This document shows positions 1 through 7,928 of a stretch of 64,000 nt of DNA, in pieces. Origin of the DNA: Micromonospora chersina. Lineage in GTDB: Bacteria > Actinomycetota > Actinomycetes > Mycobacteriales > Micromonosporaceae. The translations under genes and the position numbers were made by a program. The notes below the pieces were generated by a model. That model did no database searches. It was not told the DNA's origin and worked only from the letters and a program-made list of their open reading frames with translations. The stretch lies in NCBI RefSeq assembly GCF_900091475.1, contig NZ_FMIB01000002.1:6607711-6671710 (forward strand), given 5' to 3'. How positions within the stretch are numbered: the first letter of the stretch is position 1; every line of letters starts with the position of its first letter.

Positions 1-313
1 ACCCGGGCCGGCGACGACGTCGCTGCGGAACGGCAGCCCGGCCGCCCGGTGCCGCTCGATCTGGGCGGCCAGGTCGTCGACGACGAGGTGGACGGTTGCG
101 GCCGGGCTCGGCGGCGTCCTCCGGCGTGGCCCGGGCGCCCGAGCTGGCGGGCCCGGACAGCAGCAGCCGCAGGGGGCCGCGGAGCACCTCGGCGAAGGCG
201 GGTGCGGCGTCGGCGCCCAACCGGAAGTCGAGGTGGGTGGTGTAGAAGTCGACGGCTGCGGCGACGTCGTCGACCAGGTAGCGGACGCTGGCGTACTCGT
301 GGCTTCCGGTCAT
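1..313 (-). pseudogene. VOC (glyoxalase/dioxygenase fold) protein, partial, apparent frameshift
   Basis: The gene starts at 313 and runs off the left edge. The first half reads as a typical VOC N-terminal half (SVRYLVDDVAAAVDFYTTHL, then LRLLLSGPASSGAR). The family's second-half motif HLVVDDLAAQIERHRAAG is present, but in another frame (its His codon begins at 90, out of phase with the start at 313). A base change near 85-105, at the end of the SGARATPEDAAEPG loop, breaks the frame. It could be a real pseudogene or a sequencing error. The start overlaps the stop of the upstream ArsR/phosphatase gene (ATGA), so the two are co-transcribed. Function of this VOC member is unknown. Confidence 0.6.
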
Positions 314-1086
314 GGCGGACCCCCTTGCTCGAGGACGGGTAGCAGATGGCGGATGCGGGTGTCGATGTCGGCCGCGGTGCGGGTGAAGGCCGGGTGGCCG
401 GCCTGCTCGCCGTCGCCCGCCGACGCGGGGTCGGGGATGCTCCAGTGGATGCGGCGTGGGTGCCGCGGGAACTCGGGGCAGACCTCGCGGGCGCGGTCGC
501 ACAGCGTGATCACGTAGTCGAACCGGCGGCCGGCCAGGGTGTCCAGGTGGCGCGGGCGTTGGTCGGCCACGTCGATGCCGTACTGGTCGCGCAGTACCCG
601 CACGCCGCCGGGGTGCAGTCGCGGGCCCGGTCGGCTCCCGGCGCTGACCGCCTCGACGCGTCCCGCCGTGTGCCGGCGGAGCAGGGCCTCCGCGATCGGT
701 GAGCGGCCGCTGTTGCCCGTGCAGACGAACAGCACGGCGAGGCGGCGCGACCGCCGGGGGCGGACAGGCGGCGGTGGTGGGCCGATGACCGGACGCAGGG
801 CCGGGTGCAGGGCGGCACCCGCACCGGCGAGCCCTTCGGCGCAGCGGTCCAGATCGAGGTGGTAGTAGCTGTCGCGGCCGTCGAAGCTGCTCCGGGTGGC
901 GGCGACCAGACCGCCGTCGCGCAGCAGCCGCAGGTGGTAGGACACCAGGTTCTGCGCCTCGCCGGTGAGCGTGGCCAGCTCCCGGACCCGCAGGTCGCTG
1001 CCGGCCAGCTCGGTCAGCAGCCGCCAGCGCAACGGATGGGCGGCCAACCGCAGGAAGGCGGGAGGGGCCGGCCCGGACGCATCCAT
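310..1086 (-). CDS. ArsR-type HTH fused to low-molecular-weight phosphatase/arsenate reductase
   Basis: A 258-residue two-domain protein. Residues about 8-95 are an ArsR-family winged helix (LRVRELATLTGEAQNLVSYH recognition region). Residues about 115-258 are a low-molecular-weight protein tyrosine phosphatase/thioredoxin-type ArsC domain with the P-loop VCTGNSGRSPIAEAL (Cys122, Arg128) and a DP acid loop (SIPDPAS). A proline-rich linker joins them. The likely role is a self-regulating repressor that also carries a phosphatase or arsenate-reductase activity; the true substrate cannot be told from sequence. A perfect palindrome lies 11 bp upstream of the start, and the downstream VOC gene overlaps by ATGA. 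HTH-ArsC fusions are known in actinobacteria; metal-binding cysteines typical of ArsR itself are not evident in the HTH part. Confidence 0.85.
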   Translation of the reverse strand: MDASGPAPPAFLRLAAHPLRWRLLTELAGSDLRVRELATLTGEAQNLVSYHLRLLRDGGLVAATRSSFDGRDSYYHLDLDRCAEGLAGAGAALHPALRPVIGPPPPPVRPRRSRRLAVLFVCTGNSGRSPIAEALLRRHTAGRVEAVSAGSRPGPRLHPGGVRVLRDQYGIDVADQRPRHLDTLAGRRFDYVITLCDRAREVCPEFPRHPRRIHWSIPDPASAGDGEQAGHPAFTRTAADIDTRIRHLLPVLEQGGPP

Positions 1087-1096
1087 GCCTCAGAAG

Positions 1097-1120
1097 ATAC
1101 ATCAAATCGGTTTGATGTAT
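1097..1120. promoter_or_regulatory. Palindromic ArsR operator
   Basis: ATACATCAAA, four bases, TTTGATGTAT: two 10-base arms in perfect inverted symmetry. It sits just upstream of the HTH-phosphatase start on the minus strand. ATCAA/TTGAT cores are typical of ArsR/SmtB operators, so this is the probable autoregulatory site. It also lies about 100 bp before the plus-strand sigma factor gene and could affect it. Confidence 0.8.
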
Positions 1121-1219
1121 CGCGGCGACGTCGGACCTGGTGCAACCTTCCTCCCGGCGGCCGCCGACATAGAGACGACCGGAGCGCCACGGCCCACGCC
1201 GGCAGGACAGGGGAGCAGC

Positions 1220-1744
1220 ATGCGGCCCGACCTCGAACGGGAGTACGTCGAGTACGTGACAGCGCGGTTACCGCGGCTGCACCGCACCGCGTACCTCCTC
1301 TGCGCCGACGCCTTCCAGGCGGACGACATCGTCCAGGCGACGCTCACCGCCCTCTACCTCAACTGGCAGCGGGCCGCCGGCGCCGACAACCTCGACGGCT
1401 ACGTGCACCGGATCCTCGTGCGCCGGTACCTCGACGAGCGGCGGCGCGGGTGGACGAGAGTGCTGCTCGGAGACCGGCTGCCGGATCTCCCCGTCCCCGC
1501 GGAACAGGGCATCGAGGAGCGGGACGTGCTGCTGGCGGCGTTGCGCTCGCTGCCGCCGGGGCAGCGCGCGGTCGTGGTGCTGCGCTACTTCGGCGACCTC
1601 TCCGTCGAGGCGACCGCGGAGGCTCTCGGCTGCTCGGCGGGCAACGTCAAGAGCCAGTGCGCGCGGGGGCTCGCCGCGCTGCGCGAGGTGCTGGGCACCG
1701 GGCGTCCGGTCGTGATCGCACAGGGGGAAGGGGCTCGGCCATGA
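1220..1744 (+). CDS. SigE-family ECF RNA polymerase sigma factor
   Basis: A 174-residue ECF sigma factor of the actinobacterial SigE type. Region 2 is at about 5-75 (AYLLCADAFQADDIVQATLTALY) and region 4 at about 110-165 (LPPGQRAVVVLRYFGDLSVEATAEALGCSAGNVKS). The ATG at 1220 matches the family's usual N-terminus; earlier in-frame codons would add an unlikely basic extension running through the operator region. It overlaps the next gene by ATGA, which encodes a one-TM protein with a propeller-like exterior, the usual position of an anti-sigma partner. Codon 17 is TTA (1268-1270), a very rare leucine codon in such genomes, so translation may depend on the bldA-type tRNA. Confidence 0.9.
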   Translation: MRPDLEREYVEYVTARLPRLHRTAYLLCADAFQADDIVQATLTALYLNWQRAAGADNLDGYVHRILVRRYLDERRRGWTRVLLGDRLPDLPVPAEQGIEERDVLLAALRSLPPGQRAVVVLRYFGDLSVEATAEALGCSAGNVKSQCARGLAALREVLGTGRPVVIAQGEGARP

Positions 1745-2910
1745 ACGACGAACAGGAACTGCGGGAACGGCTGCGCGCGATCGAGGTGCCGGCCAGCCGG
1801 ATCGAGATCGACGGGCTGGTGCGCGCCGGCCGCCGGCGCGCCTTTCGCCGCCGCTCGGTGGCGGGGGCCGGAGGCGTGGCGCTGGCGACAGCCCTGCTGC
1901 TCACGGCGCCGTCGGTCCTGACGACGGCGGGCACGCGGCCCGACGCCGCGCCGGCGGGCGCCTCGCCGGGCGCCACCGGTCCGACCGGCGCGGGCACCAC
2001 CGCGGCGGCCGCGCCCGCCCCGTGCCAGCCGAGCGAACTGCCCCTTCCGGCCGGGATGAGGAACGTCACGGCCGCCGGCGTCGACCCCACCGGACGGTAC
2101 GTGGTCGGCAACGACGTCGTCGGACAGGACTTCCGGCCGGTCCTGTGGACCGACGGGAAGCCGCAGGCGCTCCCGGTGCCCGGCAGGTCCGTCGAGGTGA
2201 CCGCCGTCAACGCCGCCGGCGTCGCGGTCGGCCTGGTCCAGGACGGGCGACAGGAGTACGTCTTCCGCTACCAGCACGGTGCTTCCACGCGGCTGCGCAC
2301 CCCGCCGGGGAACTGGCACGTGTACCCGAGGCCGGCGATCAACGCGGCCGGCGACGTCGTCATCAACGCCGAGCCGAGCGGCAACTCCGGTGGCGAGGAC
2401 AGCGTCGTGCTGCTCTGGCGGGCGGGCGCGACGCAGGCGGTGAAGCTGCCGCTCCCGGCCGGCGCCAACGCCTTCGACATCACCGACGACGGGACCGTCG
2501 TCGGCGCGCTGTACCGGGACGGCGTCGCGAGCGCGGCGTACGCCTGGGATCAGCAGGGCAAGGGCCGGAAGCTGGCGGCGCCGGCCGGCGAGACGGCGGC
2601 CGGCTACGCGGCACAGGGCGACTGGGCGACGGGCGGCCTGTGGCCGTCCCGGTCCGCGGCCCTGTGGAACCTGCGGACCGGCGCGCTCACCCGGCTGACG
2701 GCCGACGGTCCCGGCGACGCGGTCAACACCTCCGGCTGGGTGGTGGCCGCCGGCGTCCTCCTGCGCGACGGGGCGGCGGTCGAGCTGCGGGTGCCCGGCG
2801 GGCGGACCGGCCTGGCCGTGGCCGTGTCCGACACCGGGCTGGTCGTGGGCCTGGCGCGGCCCGGCGGCGACGGCGCGGAGAACGCCGGCCCGCGCGTGTG
2901 GCGGTGCTGA
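1741..2910 (+). CDS. Membrane-anchored protein with repeat-rich extracellular domain, probable anti-sigma partner
   Basis: A 389-residue protein translationally coupled to the sigma factor. Residues 1-38 form a short basic cytoplasmic segment (ELRERLRAIEVPASRIEIDGL, then RRRAFRRRS), followed by one membrane helix (about 40-62) and an Ala/Pro/Thr linker. Residues about 95-389 hold repeated units with G-x-x-V/A-G and N-x-x-G motifs (VDPTGRYVVGNDVV, ITDDGTVVGALY, VNTSGWVVAAGV), resembling HAF-type or beta-propeller repeats. Genes at this place after SigE-type factors often encode their membrane regulators. I see no HX3CX2C zinc anti-sigma motif, so the anti-sigma role rests on context alone. Confidence 0.6.
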   Translation: MNDEQELRERLRAIEVPASRIEIDGLVRAGRRRAFRRRSVAGAGGVALATALLLTAPSVLTTAGTRPDAAPAGASPGATGPTGAGTTAAAAPAPCQPSELPLPAGMRNVTAAGVDPTGRYVVGNDVVGQDFRPVLWTDGKPQALPVPGRSVEVTAVNAAGVAVGLVQDGRQEYVFRYQHGASTRLRTPPGNWHVYPRPAINAAGDVVINAEPSGNSGGEDSVVLLWRAGATQAVKLPLPAGANAFDITDDGTVVGALYRDGVASAAYAWDQQGKGRKLAAPAGETAAGYAAQGDWATGGLWPSRSAALWNLRTGALTRLTADGPGDAVNTSGWVVAAGVLLRDGAAVELRVPGGRTGLAVAVSDTGLVVGLARPGGDGAENAGPRVWRC

Positions 2911-2943
2911 CAGCCTGACGCGCCGGCGCCGCCGGCCGGCCGG

Positions 2944-3258
2944 TCAGCCACGCTGCTGGCACGGTACGCAGAACCGGGCCGAGGGCCGGATCTCCAGCCG
3001 AGCCGTCGGGATGTCCCGGCCGCAGCCCTCGCAGACGCCGTAGGTGCCCTCGGACATGCGCTTCAGCGCCTGGGCGGTGTCGGCGACGCCCTGCTGGGCC
3101 GCCTCGATGAGCCGGCGCAGGGTGTCCGGGTCGTGGCCGCCGTGGCCACGCTGCCGCGAGAGCAGCGTCAGCTCCGTCAGCTGGTCGGTGTGCTCGACGA
3201 ACTGGCGTTCCAGCACGTCCCGCAGCGTCTCGGTGCGGTCGTCGAGGGTGTCTGTCAT
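2944..3258 (-). CDS. TraR/DksA-family zinc-finger protein
   Basis: A 104-residue protein with a coiled-coil-prone N-terminal half (about 8-70, many Glu, Gln, Leu) and a C-terminal four-cysteine zinc knuckle, CEGC then CVPC about 17 residues later. This is the TraR/DksA C4 layout. Such proteins bind RNA polymerase through its secondary channel or act as small regulators; the target here is unknown. It is transcribed in the same direction as the gene that precedes it on the minus strand (3290-4105), 31 bp apart, so the two may form an operon. Confidence 0.85.
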   Translation of the reverse strand: MTDTLDDRTETLRDVLERQFVEHTDQLTELTLLSRQRGHGGHDPDTLRRLIEAAQQGVADTAQALKRMSEGTYGVCEGCGRDIPTARLEIRPSARFCVPCQQRG

Positions 3259-3289
3259 GGTCGTGGTCCTCTCCGGTGGAAGGTCTGGT

Positions 3290-4105
3290 TCAGTCGCTCG
3301 CGGGGTGTCGGATCGCCGCGACGGCGGCCATACCGGCGCCGGTCAGCGCGGCGGTACGCGGTGACGCGGCACGGTGCACCGTCGCGCCCAGCGTGGCGAC
3401 CAGCCGGGCCGTGAGGTCGGGTCGGGTGGCTCCGTCCCCGACCACGATCACGCCCCGGCCCAGGGAGGCGCGGACCAGCGGCCGCAACGCGGGCTCCTGT
3501 CGCAACTCGCGGATCAGCCGGGTCGTGGTCTCGGCGAGCATGGCGGCGGTCACCGCGTGGTTCAGGTCGCGGGTGCCGACCTCGGCGCGCCGGGCGGCGA
3601 CCACCCGCCCGTCCTCCAGCAGGGCCACCTCCGTGAGCTGGGCGCCGATGTCGGCGAGCAGGAGGGTGCCGGCGGCGGCGCCGGCGCCGATGGCGCCCGC
3701 GCGCACGCTGTCGACGAAGAGCAGCCGGGACGGCGCGAGTACGGCGTTGAGCACGCGGCGCGTCGCCTCCTGGTCGGCCGGGGTGGCGAGTACCGGACGG
3801 CACGCCACGACGAGCGCCCCCACCGGCACCGGGGTGCGCTGGTCGCGCAGCAGCCGCCGCAGCTCGGTGGCGCAGGCCGGGCCGTCGACGACCCGGCCAC
3901 GCCGCACGACAGGTGTCCGCAGGCCCTGGCCGACCGGCACGCTCAGCACCCCGCCGGGTCCCAGCCAGATCCGCAGCTGGGCGCTGCCGAGGTCCACGGC
4001 GATCGGCTCGGGGCGGACGGCCACGACCGGGCGGGTGGTGTGGGACCGGCCGACGAGCATGCCGGTGCGGGCGGGAACGTGAACGGAAGTGGCGTTGCCG
4101 GACAT
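3290..4105 (-). CDS. Short actin-like ATPase (MreB/Hsp70 superfamily)
   Basis: A 271-residue protein with actin/Hsp70-fold nucleotide motifs: a phosphate-1-like loop IAVDLGSAQLRIWL near 40, a phosphate-2-like segment LLLADIGAQLTEVALLEDG near 150, and an adenosine-type motif GVIVVGDGA near 225. It is shorter than MreB (about 340 residues), so parts of subdomains IB/IIB must be reduced. The ATG at 4105 is chosen because GAGG stands six bases before it; a GTG at 4132 is an alternative. Neighbours are the DksA-like gene downstream and a divergent KhtT-like gene. A role in cell shape is only inferred from the family; no MreC/MreD genes are near. Confidence 0.6.
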   Translation of the reverse strand: MSGNATSVHVPARTGMLVGRSHTTRPVVAVRPEPIAVDLGSAQLRIWLGPGGVLSVPVGQGLRTPVVRRGRVVDGPACATELRRLLRDQRTPVPVGALVVACRPVLATPADQEATRRVLNAVLAPSRLLFVDSVRAGAIGAGAAAGTLLLADIGAQLTEVALLEDGRVVAARRAEVGTRDLNHAVTAAMLAETTTRLIRELRQEPALRPLVRASLGRGVIVVGDGATRPDLTARLVATLGATVHRAASPRTAALTGAGMAAVAAIRHPASD

Positions 4106-4712
4106 ACCGACCTCATTTACGTAGCGGTGCACAGCCGTCCGGTGGACGGCGCGGGATGCGGGGGGACGGGGTGGCCGGGCCCGTCCGCGGGCGACCGTCA
4201 GGCCGCCGCGCTCGACGGCGTCAGCCTTCCGGCGTCACGGGCGTCGGCGGTCCGCCGGCGGCGGGGGAACGTGGCGGTCCGGGACGGGGCCGCCGCCGGC
4301 CGGACCGGGAATCCGGGCCGGTCCGAGCCGGGACAGCGGCGGACGACAGGCGGACACGGGCGGCGTGGCCACCGGCGTGCGGGTCGTCATCACCGCCTCC
4401 TCGCTGTTGGTTCGGGTACCGCGTCGGACCTCCAGCGTCGCCCGCAAGCAGAGGGTTGGCATTGCGCGTGGCCGGCAAATAACAGCGCGCCCGATTGCCG
4501 GCCGCCGGAGGGCGTCATCGCTTCCCGTCCGGCCACCGTCACCGGTCGTGGTCGTCTCGCTTCCGGGGGTCGGCTCCGGGAGGCGTCCCTGTCTCGGGGC
4601 TCCGGCGCGGTGTCCGGCGGTTCGGGACAGCCGCTCGACAGTCCACCGCGTTGCCGTAGCGCCGACCCGCTCCCGGCCGGCCCTGGCAGCCGTCCCGCAA
4701 GGAGCGCTCCCT
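4106..4712. other. 607-bp region between divergent genes
   Basis: No conserved gene is recognised here. It contains one minus-strand small frame with a good ribosome binding site (4235-4390, listed separately) and the upstream region of the plus-strand gene at 4713. A relatively AT-rich patch around 4452-4485 may hold promoters, but no pair of -35/-10 boxes is convincing. Confidence 0.5.
4235..4390 (-). CDS. Possible 51-residue proline-rich small protein
   Basis: An ATG at 4390 is preceded by GAGGAGG five bases upstream, one of the strongest ribosome binding sites in the window. The product starts MTTRTPVATPPVSACRPP and ends in PPPPADRRRP; it is proline/arginine-rich with no recognised domain, membrane segment or signal peptide. 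High-GC sequence readily gives such frames by chance, so only the ribosome binding site argues for it. Confidence 0.25.
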   Translation of the reverse strand: MTTRTPVATPPVSACRPPLSRLGPARIPGPAGGGPVPDRHVPPPPADRRRP

Positions 4713-4943
4713 GTGAACATCGAACGCACGACGCTGCCCGGCATCGGGGTACGACACACCTTCACCACCGGACAGGGCCGCCGGATCGGCATCGTGGAGT
4801 ACCAGGTGGGCGACCGCCGGGACATCGTCCACGACGACCCCGACGATCCCGACCGCATGGTCAGCCTCACCCTCACCCGGAGCGAGGCCAGCGCGTTGGC
4901 CGCCCTGCTCGGCTTCCCGGAACTGGTCGCCGTCGCGGCCTGA
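4713..4943 (+). CDS. KhtT-like cation:proton antiporter regulatory protein, N-terminal domain only
   Basis: A 76-residue protein starting at GTG 4713, with AAGGAG nine bases upstream. VNIERTTLPGIGVRHTFTT, then GRRIGIVEYQ and LTRSEASALAALLG, match the N-terminal domain of actinobacterial KhtT-like regulators of CPA2 cation:proton antiporters. Those proteins are usually about 160 residues with a C-terminal TrkA-C ligand-binding domain; here translation stops right after the N-terminal domain, and no antiporter gene is adjacent. It may be a natural single-domain paralogue or a truncated copy. The 3' end nearly touches the convergent PucR-type gene (4 bp gap). Confidence 0.6.
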   Translation: MNIERTTLPGIGVRHTFTTGQGRRIGIVEYQVGDRRDIVHDDPDDPDRMVSLTLTRSEASALAALLGFPELVAVAA

Positions 4944-4947
4944 GCCG

Positions 4948-6175
4948 CTAGGCCGCCAGCGGCCGGCGCGGCCAGTCCAGGGCCCGCGCGCCGAGCACGG
5001 CGGCGTGCAGGGTGAACCGGTCCCGGGGATCGGCCGGGTCGTAGCCGCTCAGCGCCCGGATCCGGTCCAGCCGATAGGTGACGGTGCGGACGGACACGTG
5101 CAGGCGGCGGGCCGCCTCGGTGGCGACCTCGCCGCAGGCGAAGTACTCGTTCAGCGTGTCCAGCAGCGGCTCGACACCGCCCCGCCTGACCCAGCGGTGC
5201 CAACACCGCCTGCACGAGGTCCACCATGGCCGCCTGGTCCCGCAGCAGGACGCGGTAGATCAGCAGGTCGTGGGCGTCGATCACCGGTGTGTCGGCGTGC
5301 AGTCGGCGCGCCGTGGTCAGCGCCTCGCGGGCCTCCTCGTAGGAGCGGGCGATGCCGTAGACACCCGGGTGCGGGCGGCCCACCGCCACCTGCCACGGCC
5401 GGCCCCGCACCAGGCGGTCCAACTCGCCGTGCATCAGCCGGCCCAGATCCGCCACCGACCCACCGTCGCCCCCGCCCCGGCCGGGCGCCACCGTGTCCGC
5501 CGGGGCGATCACCACGAGCAGCCCCTCCTTCGTGGCCACCAGCACGTCCCGGTCACCCAGCCGGTCGAAGATGACCCTCTCCAGCGCGCTGATCGCCGTC
5601 TCGGTGTCCGGCAGCCGATGACCCGGCGAGGCGAGCGCGACCTGGTGCACCCGGGCCAGATCCAGCCCGAACGGCTCGGCACGCTCCACCAACCCACCGA
5701 GGTCGGAGTCCCCACGCAGCAGGTCGTCGACGAGTTCCCGGCGCAGCGTCTCCTCGCGGCGGACCAGTTCCCGTCGGGCCGCCGCGTAGCCCTCGGCGAG
5801 AGTGGCCACCGCGGTGTCGACCACGTGGAGCACGGCGTCCGCCGCCGCGCGTACCGTCTCGCTGTCGGTGGACCGGGCCAGGTGCGGCAGGTGCCGCCAC
5901 AGCCGCCGTGCCGCGGACAGGTAGAGACGGACCGCCCGGCCCGCGGACACGCCCTGCTCGGCGGCGCGCCGGCCGAGCGCGCCCACCGCGTCGAGTTCGC
6001 CGCGGCGCGGGCGGCGGCCGGTCATCGCCGCCTCGGTCAACAGCCGCAGGTAGTCGCCGAGCAGTTCCACCGGCACGCCGCCGGCGTCGGCGCTGGCCCC
6101 ACGGGCCACCTCGGTCAGCCACCCGTCGTCGCCGTGGGCCCCGGCCGGAGCCGGTCGCCGGGCGCTCTCGCTCAT
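4948..6175 (-). pseudogene. PucR/CdaR-type transcriptional regulator, frameshifted
   Basis: From ATG 6175 (GGGGAGA upstream) about 330 residues read well: an N-terminal helical sensing region, then a GGDEF-like PucR middle domain (VALASPGHRLPDTETAISALERV, VAVGRPHPGVYGIARSYEEA). The C-terminal PucR HTH (EYFACGEVATEAARRLHVSV, RTVTYRLDRI, ending LDWPRRPLAA and a stop at 4948) is intact, but in a different frame. The break is near 5180-5187, in a run of G/C where one base seems missing compared with the expected LGQARGGVEPLLD. Without correction the DNA-binding domain is lost and the frame runs on to 4235. Either a recent null mutation or a sequencing error; PucR-type regulators control purine, amine or dormancy genes, and the target here is unknown. 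Confidence 0.75.
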
Positions 6176-6254
6176 CGCGGTCTCCCCGAGCGGGGCCGGC
6201 ACCGGACACCGACCCGATCCGTCCAGCCTATGGGCGCGGCCCCGACGCGTCGGG

Positions 6255-6674
6255 TCAGCCGATCTGGTTGTTGTCCTTGAGCGCACCCCACCCGTGCCAG
6301 CGGTCGATCTCGATCAGCGCGCTGACCCGACGGCGGTCCCGCCGCGGATACGCCCTCCCCGTGTAGTGCTCGGCGAGCCGGTCGATGTCGGCCAGGTCCT
6401 CGTCGTCGTGGAGTTCGACGACCCGCCCGACGATCGTGACATGCGTGTACCAGGCCTGCTCGTCCAGCACCGTCAGGGTGACCCGGGGGTCGTTGCGGAT
6501 GTGGTCCAGCCGGCGGCGGCCCTCGTCCATGTTCACCAGGATCCGGCCGTCCTTCCACAGGTACCAGGTGGCCGCGGAGACCGGCTGGCCGTCGGGTCGG
6601 ACCGTGGCGATGACGGCGGGGTTCGCCTTCCGGAGCATGGTGATCGCGGGTTCGGGCAGCGGCGGCTTCGACAT
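6255..6674 (-). CDS. PPOX-class F420-dependent oxidoreductase
   Basis: A 139-residue split-barrel flavin/deazaflavin-binding protein of the pyridoxamine 5'-phosphate oxidase-like class. It begins PEPAITMLRKANPAVIATVRPDG and has SAATWYLWKDGRILVNMDEGRRRLDHIRNDPRVTLTVLD, the typical actinobacterial F420-type PPOX pattern, and ends at the usual family length. It probably reduces or binds an unsaturated small molecule with F420 (or FMN/heme); the substrate is unknown. It lies 79 bp upstream of the PucR-type gene on the same strand and could share transcription with it. Confidence 0.85.
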   Translation of the reverse strand: MSKPPLPEPAITMLRKANPAVIATVRPDGQPVSAATWYLWKDGRILVNMDEGRRRLDHIRNDPRVTLTVLDEQAWYTHVTIVGRVVELHDDEDLADIDRLAEHYTGRAYPRRDRRRVSALIEIDRWHGWGALKDNNQIG

Positions 6675-6725
6675 GGCTCTCCTCTTCGCGGCGGCGTGAC
6701 CTCCGCAATGTACGCAACCGCCCGG

Positions 6726-7928
6726 CTACGGTCTGGCCGCCGCGCGCGCCGCCCTCCGTCGCCAGGGGACCGCCAGGAGCAGGACGGCCAGGGCGCCGGC
6801 CGCGCCGGGGCCGAGGATGATCAGCCACGGCATCGACCGCCCGGTCCGAGCCTGCCCGTGCTGCTCGGCTCTGACCTGCTGGGCGACGGGGCGGTCGGGC
6901 TTCTTCTCGTCCGGTGTCACCAGGCGACCGACCGACGCGCCGGAGGGAAGCGCGAATCCCCAGTTCAGCAGCGCCGCGGCCTCGCCGAGGCTGCCCAGCG
7001 GCGCGGTCTCCGCGCCGAGCAGGGTGACGGCGAGCCGCCGGCCGTCGCGTTCGGCCACCCCCACGTACGTCTGCCGTGCCAGGTCGGTGAAGCCCGTCTT
7101 CCCGCCGAGCGTTCCCGGGTAGTGGTCCAGCAGCGTGTTGTCGTGGGTGATGGCGAACCCGGGCCGGCCCGGCTCGGCCGGTATCTCCGCCACCCGGGTG
7201 GCGACGTACCGCCGGAAGTCCGCGCGGGCGTAGGTGGCGCGCGCGATCAGCGCCAGGTCGTACGCGCTGGTGTACTGACCGGGACCGTCCAGGCCGGACG
7301 GTGTCGCCGCGTGGGTCTGGTTGGCGCCCAGGCGGTGCGCCTCCTCGTTCATCGCCTGCACCCCGCCCTGCCGGCCGGCGGCGCCGCCCCCGACGCGGGC
7401 CAGCACGTTGGCGGCGTCGTTCCCCGATCGGAGGAGGAGCCCCAGCCACAGGCTCTCGACCGAGTAGCGGCCGCCCGGCACCAGCCCCATCACCGAACTT
7501 GCCGGATCGAGGTCCTGGAGGTCCGCCCGCGTCACCTCGACCACCTGTTTCGGGTCGAGGTGGGGCATCAGGGCCGCGGCGAGCAGCATCTTCTGCACGC
7601 TGGCCGGCGTCCGGTGTTCGTGCGGGCCGCACCCGCCCAGCACCGTGCCGCTGTCGAGGTCGGCCACGACCCACGAGGTGGCGGTCACCGCCGGGGCCGC
7701 CGGCGCGCCGGCCGGAATGGACAGTCCGGCCGTCGCCAGCGACTGCCCGCCGACGGCCAGGTCCGCGGGTGCGACTGGTGGCGGCGACGGTGCGGCGGGC
7801 GGGGGCACCGGCGGCTTCACGGCCGGGCAGGGCACGTACGGCGCGGCCGCCTGCGCCGGTGCCGCGGGCGCGACGGGTGTGGTCACCAGGGCGCTGAGCG
7901 CCACCGCGACGATCCTGATGATGGTCAC
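6726..7928 (-). CDS. Secreted D-alanyl-D-alanine carboxypeptidase (penicillin-binding protein, peptidase S11)
   Basis: A 400-residue S11/DacA-like enzyme that trims pentapeptide stems of peptidoglycan outside the cell. An N-terminal signal (about 1-28) and a Pro-rich linker (about 38-57) precede the catalytic domain. The SxxK motif is S110-VQK (in RTPASVQKM), the second motif is SGN (in LLLRSGNDAANVL) and the third is KTG (in GGKTGFTD). A C-terminal membrane helix (about 367-390) followed by RRRAARAAARP anchors it. GTG 7928 gives the best signal peptide, although no clear Shine-Dalgarno sequence precedes it. An Arg/Lys-rich tail after a terminal helix is normal for this family. Confidence 0.9.
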   Translation of the reverse strand: MTIIRIVAVALSALVTTPVAPAAPAQAAAPYVPCPAVKPPVPPPAAPSPPPVAPADLAVGGQSLATAGLSIPAGAPAAPAVTATSWVVADLDSGTVLGGCGPHEHRTPASVQKMLLAAALMPHLDPKQVVEVTRADLQDLDPASSVMGLVPGGRYSVESLWLGLLLRSGNDAANVLARVGGGAAGRQGGVQAMNEEAHRLGANQTHAATPSGLDGPGQYTSAYDLALIARATYARADFRRYVATRVAEIPAEPGRPGFAITHDNTLLDHYPGTLGGKTGFTDLARQTYVGVAERDGRRLAVTLLGAETAPLGSLGEAAALLNWGFALPSGASVGRLVTPDEKKPDRPVAQQVRAEQHGQARTGRSMPWLIILGPGAAGALAVLLLAVPWRRRAARAAARP

